Source: Chloroflexota bacterium
GTDB taxonomy: Bacteria > Chloroflexota > Anaerolineae > Ardenticatenales > Ardenticatenaceae
NCBI GenBank assembly: GCA_003520455.1
Contig: DOUV01000755.1
Location: 1-14,053 of the forward strand
Reading direction: 5' to 3'
DNA length: 14,053 bases
Below are positions 7,745 through 14,053 of this stretch, piece after piece. Within the stretch, counting starts at the first letter, position 1; each line of letters opens with the position of its first letter. The position numbers were made by a program, and so were the translations under genes. A model generated the notes under the pieces. It searched no databases. It worked only from the letters and a program-made list of their open reading frames with translations, and was not told the DNA's origin.

Positions 7745-7822
7745 CTAGAGCGCCGGTCAAGGAGTCAGACTTCCGAAGTCTCGGAAGACTTCGGAAGTCT
7801 GACTCCTTGACCGGCGCTCTAG
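7745..7822. terminator. Perfect 37-bp inverted repeat between convergent genes
   Basis: Arms at 7745-7781 and 7786-7822 are exact reverse complements around a 4-base loop (CGGA). They begin CTAGAGCGCC and end GGCGCTCTAG. Inside the arms the ACTTC/GAAGT motif recurs as smaller palindromes. The hairpin lies between the kinase stop (7653, plus) and the glycosyltransferase stop (7922, minus), so it would serve both transcripts. It is far longer than a normal intrinsic terminator and has no T-run. A dispersed MITE/REP-like element is a real alternative, although no target duplication is evident. The rest of 7654-7921 shows no gene. Confidence 0.6.
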
Positions 7823-7921
7823 TCTACCGTGTGATCGCGATCTCCGCCAGCATGACGGTGTGGTCCGGTGAGGATGGGAAGAGAAGAGATCGGAGATAGG
7901 GTGACAAGGCGAGGGTTCTCT

Positions 7922-10465
7922 TCACTTGCCCTCCGTGTCCACCTGGCTTGCCTCCAGAACTTCCACAGACCTGAGTTCGATCAGGGCACCACGATCGCCG
8001 CCAGGGAGCGGCTGCAGCGTCGTCGGATCGTAGACGCTCAGTGCGAGCGTGTAGGAACCGGCGGGCGTCGCCGGCGGCACAAACAGACCCAGGCGCATCG
8101 CAGACGCCAGGTCGCGGTCCATTTGCGCCACCTTCTCGCCGGTCGCACTCAGCAAACGGACCGATACTTTGAGCGGCGTCTCGCCCGTGGTGTCCCAGGC
8201 CAGTTCGATCGGGACGACGTTGCCCGCCTGGACTGCCGCCACTGTTGTGATACTGCTCAGCGCAGCGCCACCGAAGCGGTGCGGGCCCGGCGTTGTCGTC
8301 ATCGGCTCCTCCGGCCGGCCCCAGATCTCCAGGAACTCGCTATCGAACCAGCCGTCGTAGGCGGGGTAGTAGTCCGCGTCTAACCAGGCCAGCGCAGCCG
8401 GATCTCGAGCCACGCCGCGATGAAGCAAGACGAAGACGGTGGGGTCGTCGGGGCGCGCCGCATCGAGGAGCATCACGCGCTGCGGAGCCAGGTCAAGGAG
8501 ACCCAGTGTGAGCGCCTGATCCTCCCGGCCAAGCAGGAGCGTTTGCCCGCGGAGCCAGGCGCGCAGGGCATCACCGAGGGGCCGCAGGCCCTCTGGTGCT
8601 CTCGGGAGGTAGGGCGGGCCAACGACACGGCGCCAGAGGGTTGCCGTCTCCCCATCCGGGAAGGGGTACCGTTTCACCGGTGTGAAAAGCAGGGGGAAGA
8701 TCCCGTCGGGGTTCTGGTAAACCTCCGTCAGGGCGCGCAAGCCGGGATGATCCACATCGTGGTTGTCGCCATCTTTGGTTAGGACCCACTCGCTCCGCAC
8801 GGTCTTGACCCACGCATCTTGATTCTCTCTCTCCGTCAGCGTGATCAGGTCGATCTCGGGATACCGCTCCAGAATCAAATAGTTGAATGAGCCGCGGTGC
8901 ACCTCGATTGAGTTGACCAACATGCCGAAGATACGGCGCGGGCCGTTGGCCGGATCGTGGCTCGCCCGGATGGTCTCGAGCACGTCCGGCTGAATCCAGT
9001 AGCTCGGATCGGTGGCGCCACTGGCCGGGCGTACCACGAATTCCCCCCTGGCCCAGAGCGCGGCGGTCCGCTGGTGAAGGGCGCCCAGTTGATCAAAGGT
9101 AAAGAGAGCCCACTGAGCTGCCAACACCATCACCCACACCACGCCAAGAGCAACCGCGGGTCGCCGAGGGTAGTGCCGCAGGCTATCCGCAGCGAGGATC
9201 GCCAGGATCGGGAGAATCGGGACCAGATTGCGTTCACCATCCTGTGAGGCAAAAGCCGTAAAAATATAGGTCGACAGGAGGCTTCCCCACAGCAACCACG
9301 CGCCGACGCGGGCCGAACGCCAACCGCGCCGGCGGCGCAGCCAGGGCAACAGCGCCGCCGGCAACAGCAGGATGCTGGCGAGTGGACCGAAGTGGTGCGT
9401 GACCAGGTACTGAGGATTGCGAGTGTAGTTGGTGAGGCGCCCCAGGCTGAAGGCACGATAATTCCCACCGTAGGTCCCATAGGTGGAGTCCAACAGGGGC
9501 CCCAGGAAGTCGATCCGGGCCACGTACCAGACACTCGCGATGGTCATACCGAGAAACGCGCCGGCCCAAAAGTTGGTCAGGGGCCGGCGCGGGCGCATCA
9601 GCGCGTAGAACGCCGGGATGAGCAGCACGACCCAGACGACGAAGAGTGCATCGCCCAAGGGGAGCGTCAGTGCACGTTGCCGGTTGGGCAGGTACCAGAG
9701 CGCCGTCAGTACCAGAGCCCCGGTCAGGGCGAACAGCAACACCCGCCACTGGACGCGCGGGTGGCGAACTGCCTCCAATTGCTCGCGGAAGAGCCCGGCC
9801 TGGCAGAAGACGACGAGTGATGGGAGAACAGTATAGATCGGCACCGACCACTTGACCAGCAACCCCGCGCCGATGCTCATCCCCCAGAGCATTGTCCACC
9901 CCCGGCGTGCGAAGCCCTGGCTCAAGAGCAGCGCCAATAGAATGAGCAAGACAGCCGCCGTCTGGAAGTTTTCCAGGTAGAAGAGGCGCGTCATTGCGGC
10001 GGTCATCGGGAAAAGTCCTGTCAGCAGCACGGCCATGACCGCGGCGCGCTCGTCGATAGTCCGTCGGCCAAAGGCGAAGGTCAGGCCGAGACTGACGACC
10101 AGCAGGGCCACATTCACCAGTTGGGCGGCATCCATGCTGCGGCCCAGTAGCCGGTAGGGGATCTGCGCGGCTATGTAGAACGCAGGCGGACGGTAGCCGT
10201 GGTAGGTCAGCGCCTCGAAGAGCGTCTGGGGCGTCACACGTTGGAGGATCTCGACGTACTGCAGCGCTCGAGTCAGGTGGCCGCCCGCATCGCGCCCAAC
10301 AAGAACGACGTTGCGCCGAATCCAGTACAGGTTTCCCCACAGGTTGAAGAGTACGATCAGGAGCAGGCTGCCATAAACGAGTACCGCGCTGCGGTTGATC
10401 GCCAGGCGACGTTCTTCGGAGTGCGTGCTCGTCAGTTCAACCGGCGCACTCATTCGGGAATCCAT
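7922..10465 (-). CDS. GT39/ArnT-like membrane glycosyltransferase with C-terminal beta-sandwich domain
   Basis: This GT-C fold enzyme probably transfers a sugar from a polyprenyl-phosphate donor on the outer face of the membrane. From the chosen ATG it is 847 residues. About ten or more hydrophobic segments span residues 25-455. A GRDAGGH motif (D59) follows the first helix, where GT39/ArnT enzymes carry a catalytic acidic residue. Residues from about 460 are soluble and end, from about 725, in a beta-rich domain with a GSYTLALSVYDPTT-like segment, often seen on Chloroflexota glycosyltransferases. The start is uncertain. A GTG at 10555 would add 30 proline-rich residues and overlap the upstream gene, and an ATG at 10453 is also possible. 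The ATG at 10465 lies 53 bases after the GT2 stop but has only a weak, distant purine stretch. It is the last gene of the operon; acceptor and sugar are unknown. Confidence 0.85.
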   Translation of the reverse strand: MDSRMSAPVELTSTHSEERRLAINRSAVLVYGSLLLIVLFNLWGNLYWIRRNVVLVGRDAGGHLTRALQYVEILQRVTPQTLFEALTYHGYRPPAFYIAAQIPYRLLGRSMDAAQLVNVALLVVSLGLTFAFGRRTIDERAAVMAVLLTGLFPMTAAMTRLFYLENFQTAAVLLILLALLLSQGFARRGWTMLWGMSIGAGLLVKWSVPIYTVLPSLVVFCQAGLFREQLEAVRHPRVQWRVLLFALTGALVLTALWYLPNRQRALTLPLGDALFVVWVVLLIPAFYALMRPRRPLTNFWAGAFLGMTIASVWYVARIDFLGPLLDSTYGTYGGNYRAFSLGRLTNYTRNPQYLVTHHFGPLASILLLPAALLPWLRRRRGWRSARVGAWLLWGSLLSTYIFTAFASQDGERNLVPILPILAILAADSLRHYPRRPAVALGVVWVMVLAAQWALFTFDQLGALHQRTAALWARGEFVVRPASGATDPSYWIQPDVLETIRASHDPANGPRRIFGMLVNSIEVHRGSFNYLILERYPEIDLITLTERENQDAWVKTVRSEWVLTKDGDNHDVDHPGLRALTEVYQNPDGIFPLLFTPVKRYPFPDGETATLWRRVVGPPYLPRAPEGLRPLGDALRAWLRGQTLLLGREDQALTLGLLDLAPQRVMLLDAARPDDPTVFVLLHRGVARDPAALAWLDADYYPAYDGWFDSEFLEIWGRPEEPMTTTPGPHRFGGAALSSITTVAAVQAGNVVPIELAWDTTGETPLKVSVRLLSATGEKVAQMDRDLASAMRLGLFVPPATPAGSYTLALSVYDPTTLQPLPGGDRGALIELRSVEVLEASQVDTEGK

Positions 10466-10518
10466 GATCGCGATCGGTTCCGCCTCGCCAGGCTTGCCAC
10501 ACTGGGAGGGTGGTGGCG

Positions 10519-11253
10519 CTAGAATTCCGCCAGAATGCGGCGGCGGTAAAGCCACTGCTTGAATTTGAGATAGAGGAGGAAGAGAGCCATCTGCCAGCTT
10601 GTCTTGAAGGCCTTTAGCTTGGTCGCCCCGCCGCTGCGCTCACGGTGGGTGATCCGCACCTCGCCGGTGCGGAAACTGAGTGTTTGGGCCCGAATGTGGA
10701 ACTCGGTCGGTGTGGGATAGCCCATTGCCTCACCGCCGAGCACTCGCACGACCTCGCCTTTGAAGAGCTTGAGCGCGCAGTTGGTATCGCGCAGGTTCAG
10801 ACCGAAGAGCAGGCGAATGAGGCGGTTGAGTCCGCGGTCGGCGAGAACGTGAACGGCGCCGGCCCGCTTCGAATGGCGGTAGCCGGTGACGAGATCGAAG
10901 CCGCCGCGTTCCATCTCCTCGTAGAGAGCCTGCCATTCGCCGGCATCGAACTGGCCGTCGCTGTCGATGGTCAACACGAAGCGGCCGCGCGAGGCCCGGA
11001 TGGCGCTGCGCAGCGCCCGCCCGTAGCCGCCGTTGACGGCGTGCGAGACGACGACCAGGTTGGGAAACTCAGCCTGCAAGCGTGTCAGAATCTCGCCGGT
11101 CCGGTCGGTTGAGCCGTCGTTGCCGATGACGATCTCACCCGTCACATCGGTCTCCGCGAGTACGCGTTCCCAATCGCGCACGACCTGGCCGATGGATTCT
11201 TCCTCGTTGTACGCAGGCGCGCAGATGGACAAGAAGATGTCAGTTTCGCTCAT
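10519..11253 (-). CDS. GT2-family polyprenyl-phosphate glycosyltransferase (DPM1/ArnC-like)
   Basis: This 244-residue cytoplasmic GT-A enzyme probably moves a sugar from a nucleotide sugar to a polyprenyl phosphate. Visible motifs are PAYNEEESI (13-21), the nucleotide-binding NDGSTDRT (46-53) and the metal-binding DSDGQ (98-102), typical of dolichyl-phosphate mannose synthase relatives. It has no full C-terminal membrane pair. The last 30 residues (MALFLLYLKFKQWLYRRR) are amphipathic and basic and could hold it at the membrane. No strong ribosome binding site precedes the ATG, and a 132-base gap without features separates it from the small membrane-protein gene upstream. It lies between an ArnE/F-like protein and a GT-C enzyme, which fits donor supply for lipid-linked glycosylation. 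The sugar is not predictable. Confidence 0.9.
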   Translation of the reverse strand: MSETDIFLSICAPAYNEEESIGQVVRDWERVLAETDVTGEIVIGNDGSTDRTGEILTRLQAEFPNLVVVSHAVNGGYGRALRSAIRASRGRFVLTIDSDGQFDAGEWQALYEEMERGGFDLVTGYRHSKRAGAVHVLADRGLNRLIRLLFGLNLRDTNCALKLFKGEVVRVLGGEAMGYPTPTEFHIRAQTLSFRTGEVRITHRERSGGATKLKAFKTSWQMALFLLYLKFKQWLYRRRILAEF

Positions 11254-11385
11254 TGCGTTCTTCGGCTCGCATCAGAAACACTTCTTGCATGGAGGATGGA
11301 GATGGACCGCCGGTGTGCGGCTCGAAGACGACGTACAAGGGCCATCAATTGCCAGTCTCCAATAGCGAATCTCTGGCCGAATGGC

Positions 11386-11754
11386 TCAGCTACGAGCCAC
11401 GAGAAAGACGCCGAGCATGATAACCACGACACCCGCCACCCGGACTGGGGTGACCGCCTCCTGGAAAAAGATTCTGGCCAGGACGAGGGTCAAGATGTAG
11501 CCGATGCTGACCATCGGGTAGGCGTAGCTCACCTCGACGCGCGAGAGCACCACCAGCCACAGCCCAACGCTGAGCACGTAACAGGCCAGACCGGCCAGCA
11601 CCCACGGATTCAGCGCGACCTGGGGCAGCATGACGACCAGGTTGGCCGGATCAATCTCGAATGTGCCTAACGCCCGCATGCCCTGGCGGAGAAAGAGTTG
11701 AGCCGCTGCGTTCAGAGCAACACCGGAGAAAATGAGCGGCAGGTAGTTTGTCAT
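11386..11754 (-). CDS. Small four-helix EamA/ArnE-ArnF-like transporter, candidate lipid-sugar flippase subunit
   Basis: This 122-residue protein has four predicted membrane helices at about 4-24, 50-70, 78-97 and 103-121. It has the SMR/EamA half-transporter pattern, including NAAAQLFLRQG in helix 1, SYAYPMVSIGYI before helix 3 and a FFQEAVTPVR segment before helix 4. Proteins of this size and pattern include ArnE/ArnF, the undecaprenyl-phosphate-aminoarabinose flippase, and small multidrug exporters. It begins nine bases after the upstream glycosyltransferase stop, so translation is probably coupled. Its neighbours are glycosyltransferases of both the GT2 and GT-C type, which favours sugar-lipid flipping over drug export. 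Such proteins act as dimers, so this one would be a homodimer or pair with a protein elsewhere. Confidence 0.85.
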   Translation of the reverse strand: MTNYLPLIFSGVALNAAAQLFLRQGMRALGTFEIDPANLVVMLPQVALNPWVLAGLACYVLSVGLWLVVLSRVEVSYAYPMVSIGYILTLVLARIFFQEAVTPVRVAGVVVIMLGVFLVARS

Positions 11755-11763
11755 CGGTATCTC

Positions 11764-13428
11764 TCACAGGCCCCAGGCCGCCTGGAGCCCTTTCTCGATC
11801 ACCTTGGTGATCTCGGCGGTCATGGTGAACCAGGTGAAGAAGAGCGGCGCGAATACGAGGGCCGCTCCCACCAATCGGCGGTTCAGCCGCAGCCGCGTCT
11901 CGCCCGCCGGGAGCTCCAGGAGGTGAGCCGCCCCGCGAGCGACGGGCGTCCACAGGGCGACGGTCAGCACCAGCACCAGGAGCAAAAGGCCGGCAACGAG
12001 CAAGACACGGTCGGTGCCAGACTCGGGGTGCAGGGTGGTGAGGGGGTGTGCCAGGCTCGCCAGCAGGAAGCCGAGCCCCAACAGGCTCAGCCAGCCGACC
12101 ATCCTATGGGCGACATCACCCTCGCCTGGGAGAGACTCACGCCGCGGGCGGGGGGCCAATACCAGGGTTGTAGCCAGTAGAGCCAGGAAGAGCAGGCTGT
12201 TGAGCGTGCCGAGCACTGCGTAGAAGGGCAGGTGGGCCGGGTTGGCCCAGGGAGCGAAGTAGGGAGAAACCACGATCCACGAGGTCCAGACCAGGAGCAA
12301 CGTGACCGCCTTCAACCGGCGGGCCGGGAGCCAGGTTGCCAGCAGCCAGGGCACCAGCATGGGGTAGTGGTAGGCCATCACTTTCTGTGAGAGGAGGAAG
12401 AAGACCAGCGTCAGCACCAGGCCGAGGGCGTACCAGCTCAGCTGCCGCGCCAGCCCGATGAGCGAGAGCAACCCGGCGGCGCCGAGCGTGATCAGCGAAG
12501 CGTAGCGGATCAGGGCGAAGGTGCTGCGTGTCTGCTCGAGCAGGTAGGGCTTGAATGTCAAGAGCCAGGGCACCCAACTCTGGGTCTGCACCGGCATGTT
12601 GGGCACATCCTGGAAGACCATGTGGACAAAGTCGCCGCTGTACAGAGCGAAGGGCAGCGCCAGTCCCCCGAAGAGGACGACGAAGAGGGCTGCGAAGATC
12701 ACGAGGTCGCGCCAGCAGCGCTGCCAGAGCAAGAAGAGGCCGAAGGGCACCACGTAGATCACAGCCGACTGCTTCAGACAGACCGCCACCGCGAGCAGGA
12801 GCCCTGCCAGCCAGCGTTGCCGGGGCTGGCGCCGCTCCAGTAGCGTATACGCCGCCAGGGTCGGCAACAGCCAGATGCTCTCCTGGTGAGCCTGGATCGC
12901 AGTCTGGTAGAAAAGGATTGGGGTGAAGAGCCAGGCTGCGGCGGCCAACCGCGCCAGCCAGCGCGTGCCCGTCTGTTGGATGACGATGGCGTAGAGCAAT
13001 ACGGCGATACCTATATCCGCCAGCACCACCGGGACGCGCACGGCCAGGAGCGGCGCCCAGGGGGCCGCCGCGGCAACAGCCGGAAGGTCAGCCAGCCAGA
13101 CCAGGGGCACCAGGAGCAGGGCATAGAGCGGCGGGTAAGGGTAAGGCCAGGGAAACGCGGCGCGGCTCTTTTGATAGAGATCGAAGACGCTGCCCCCGTC
13201 GTAGAAGGAGCGTGCCGCGCCCAGAAAGATCTCGACGTCCCAGTTTGCGCTCCAGAAGCGATCAACCGCGAACACTATCGCCGTCGTCAGCAAGAGATAG
13301 AGCACGCTGAGACCGGCCAGGAACACCACAGTGCCGCGCCTGGCAGACTGGGCGGCTGATTGGGAGAGAATGCTCGTGGGCTCATCAGTGGGCGGTGAGG
13401 TCCCCGCCAGGAGATGCTCGGTGGTCAT
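11764..13428 (-). CDS. GT87-like multi-span membrane glycosyltransferase (GT-C fold)
   Basis: This 554-residue integral membrane protein has about twelve hydrophobic segments starting near residue 33. Features fitting GT-C enzymes of the GT87/PimE-like group are the loop after the first helix with NWDVE (D64, E66), then SFYDGGSVFDLY, and the tyrosine/proline-rich YPYPPL at about residues 96-101. It probably uses a polyprenyl-phosphate sugar and adds it to a lipid, glycan or protein outside the membrane. The ATG at 13428 has only a modest purine stretch (GAGAG) upstream. The first 30 residues are polar and probably cytoplasmic. It is the first gene of the minus-strand operon, downstream of a strong promoter at about 13584-13613, and the small EamA-like gene follows after nine bases. 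The family call rests on general features, so another GT-C family is possible. Confidence 0.82.
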   Translation of the reverse strand: MTTEHLLAGTSPPTDEPTSILSQSAAQSARRGTVVFLAGLSVLYLLLTTAIVFAVDRFWSANWDVEIFLGAARSFYDGGSVFDLYQKSRAAFPWPYPYPPLYALLLVPLVWLADLPAVAAAAPWAPLLAVRVPVVLADIGIAVLLYAIVIQQTGTRWLARLAAAAWLFTPILFYQTAIQAHQESIWLLPTLAAYTLLERRQPRQRWLAGLLLAVAVCLKQSAVIYVVPFGLFLLWQRCWRDLVIFAALFVVLFGGLALPFALYSGDFVHMVFQDVPNMPVQTQSWVPWLLTFKPYLLEQTRSTFALIRYASLITLGAAGLLSLIGLARQLSWYALGLVLTLVFFLLSQKVMAYHYPMLVPWLLATWLPARRLKAVTLLLVWTSWIVVSPYFAPWANPAHLPFYAVLGTLNSLLFLALLATTLVLAPRPRRESLPGEGDVAHRMVGWLSLLGLGFLLASLAHPLTTLHPESGTDRVLLVAGLLLLVLVLTVALWTPVARGAAHLLELPAGETRLRLNRRLVGAALVFAPLFFTWFTMTAEITKVIEKGLQAAWGL

Positions 13429-13580
13429 GCCATCTCTCGACCTGGAAAAGGCACAGAAACGACCCGCCCACGTCCACTACCGGGCAGTGAGCGTTGGCTC
13501 TCAGACCGGCGTCACTGCCGATTTCTGTGATGCGGGCGGGTTCGTGGCGAGGCTTGGTGCTGAGGCCGCCATATAGATGG

Positions 13581-13620
13581 GCGATTATACCAAAGGCCGG
13601 GCGGCCTGCCCAATAATCGC
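13581..13620. promoter_or_regulatory. 40-bp interrupted dyad overlapping the glycosyltransferase-operon promoter
   Basis: GCGATTAT (13581-13588) and ATAATCGC (13613-13620) are exact reverse complements centred on the same point as a second inner pair, AGGCCG (13594-13599) and CGGCCT (13602-13607). The outer half-sites cover the -10 and abut the -35, the placement expected of a repressor operator. It could instead end the upstream efflux-adaptor transcript, since on the minus strand the inner stem is followed by TTT. Confidence 0.45.
13584..13613 (-). promoter_or_regulatory. Extended -10 promoter for the glycosyltransferase operon
   Basis: On the minus strand a perfect TATAAT (13584-13589) is preceded by TGG, giving an extended -10. 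A TTGGGC -35 (13608-13613) lies 18 bases upstream. Transcription would start about 150 bases before the GT87-like ATG at 13428. It is the best promoter match in the window. Confidence 0.6.
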
Positions 13621-13646
13621 GGGGAGGGCAAAATGCCATTCTGTCC

Positions 13647-14053
13647 TTACCTGACCTGAATATCGACGAAGGCGCTCATTCCCCAGCGCAACTCGGGCGG
13701 CTGCTGATCCAGGGCGATCACGACAGTGTAGGTGGTGTCGCCGCGCTTGGTCTCGGCCACCGGGCGAATCTGCAGGACGCGTCCCGTCACTTTGACGTCC
13801 GGGAGTGCGTCGAAGGTGAGCTCGGCGGCCTGGCCCACACGTACCGGCGCGATATTGACCTCGCTCAGATCGTCGGTCTCGACCTGGAGGGTGCTGATGT
13901 CGCCGAATTCAGCCACGGGCTGATGAGGCACGACTGGCTCGCCCAACTCCAGCAGTTTGTGGGCCAGGGTGCCGTCGAAGGGGGCACGCAACTCTGTCTC
14001 GCGCTGGCTGGCGCGGGCCTGGTCGAGCGCGGCGCGGGCCTGGGCCACCTGCG
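13647..14053 (-). CDS. HlyD/MacA-type efflux adaptor (membrane fusion protein), N-terminus beyond window
   Basis: The 134 C-terminal residues visible belong to the periplasmic or extracellular adaptor that links an inner-membrane pump (ABC or RND) to its export path. They begin in the end of the coiled-coil hairpin (AQARAALDQARASQRE). The second half of the lipoyl/barrel-sandwich domain follows (LRAPFDGTLAHKLLELGEPV), then a beta-barrel domain with VGQAAELTFDALPD. The end, LRWGMSAFVDIQVR, is typical of the family. The frame is open through the right edge. The pump gene is not in the window, so substrate and type are unknown. Nothing links it specifically to copper. It ends 218 bases before the glycosyltransferase operon, with a promoter in between, so it is probably a separate unit. 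Confidence 0.9.
   Translation of the reverse strand, partial: QVAQARAALDQARASQRETELRAPFDGTLAHKLLELGEPVVPHQPVAEFGDISTLQVETDDLSEVNIAPVRVGQAAELTFDALPDVKVTGRVLQIRPVAETKRGDTTYTVVIALDQQPPELRWGMSAFVDIQVR

Noticed and set aside
7745..7822. Insertion sequence or MITE with target duplication
   Set aside because: No transposase frame, and flanking bases show no convincing direct duplication, so it is kept only as a hairpin of unknown origin.
10466..10555. GTG start extending the GT39-like protein by 30 residues
   Set aside because: The extension is proline-rich and low-complexity, overlaps the GT2 coding end and resembles no family N-terminus.

Overview
The window is GC-rich and bacterial. It reads most like a member of the Chloroflexota (Anaerolineae/Caldilineae-type). 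That placement is an inference from three things: seven-base repeat elements in and between genes, large multi-membrane-span glycosyltransferases with a C-terminal beta-sandwich, and a copper ATPase/anchored-cupredoxin cluster. No rRNA, tRNA, phage or IS gene is visible.

Region 1 (1-4823, minus strand) is a copper-handling operon. In transcription order it holds an HMA-less P1B-type copper ATPase (2742-4823), a small membrane-anchored cupredoxin (2329-2703) and a second copper ATPase with two N-terminal GMTCASC metal-binding domains (2138 to beyond base 1, C-terminus off the window). Hairpins lie in both intercistronic gaps. The second ATPase carries an in-frame seven-base repeat in its nucleotide-binding domain.

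Region 2 (4824-5260) is a divergent intergenic stretch with no convincing gene. It contains two related GTGATGC heptamer arrays, each followed by an inverted arm, plus candidate promoters.

Region 3 (5261-7653, plus strand) is a two-component pair with a 4-base overlap: a NarL/LuxR-type response regulator, then a membrane histidine kinase with a probable Cache-like extracellular sensor, HAMP, HisKA_3 and HATPase domains. Its signal and target are not evident.

Region 4 (7654-7921) lies between convergent genes and holds a perfect 37-bp inverted repeat with a 4-base loop.

Region 5 (7922-13428, minus strand) looks like one operon for lipid-linked sugar assembly: a GT87-like GT-C glycosyltransferase, an ArnE/ArnF/EamA-like 4-TM protein, a DPM1/ArnC-like GT2 enzyme and a GT39-like GT-C enzyme with a large soluble C-terminus. 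The proposed flow is charging of a polyprenyl phosphate by GT2, flipping by the small membrane protein, then transfer outside the membrane by the GT-C enzymes. A strong extended -10 promoter inside a symmetric 40-bp dyad precedes it.

Region 6 (13647-14053, minus strand) is the C-terminal part of a HlyD/MacA-type efflux adaptor that enters from the right edge.
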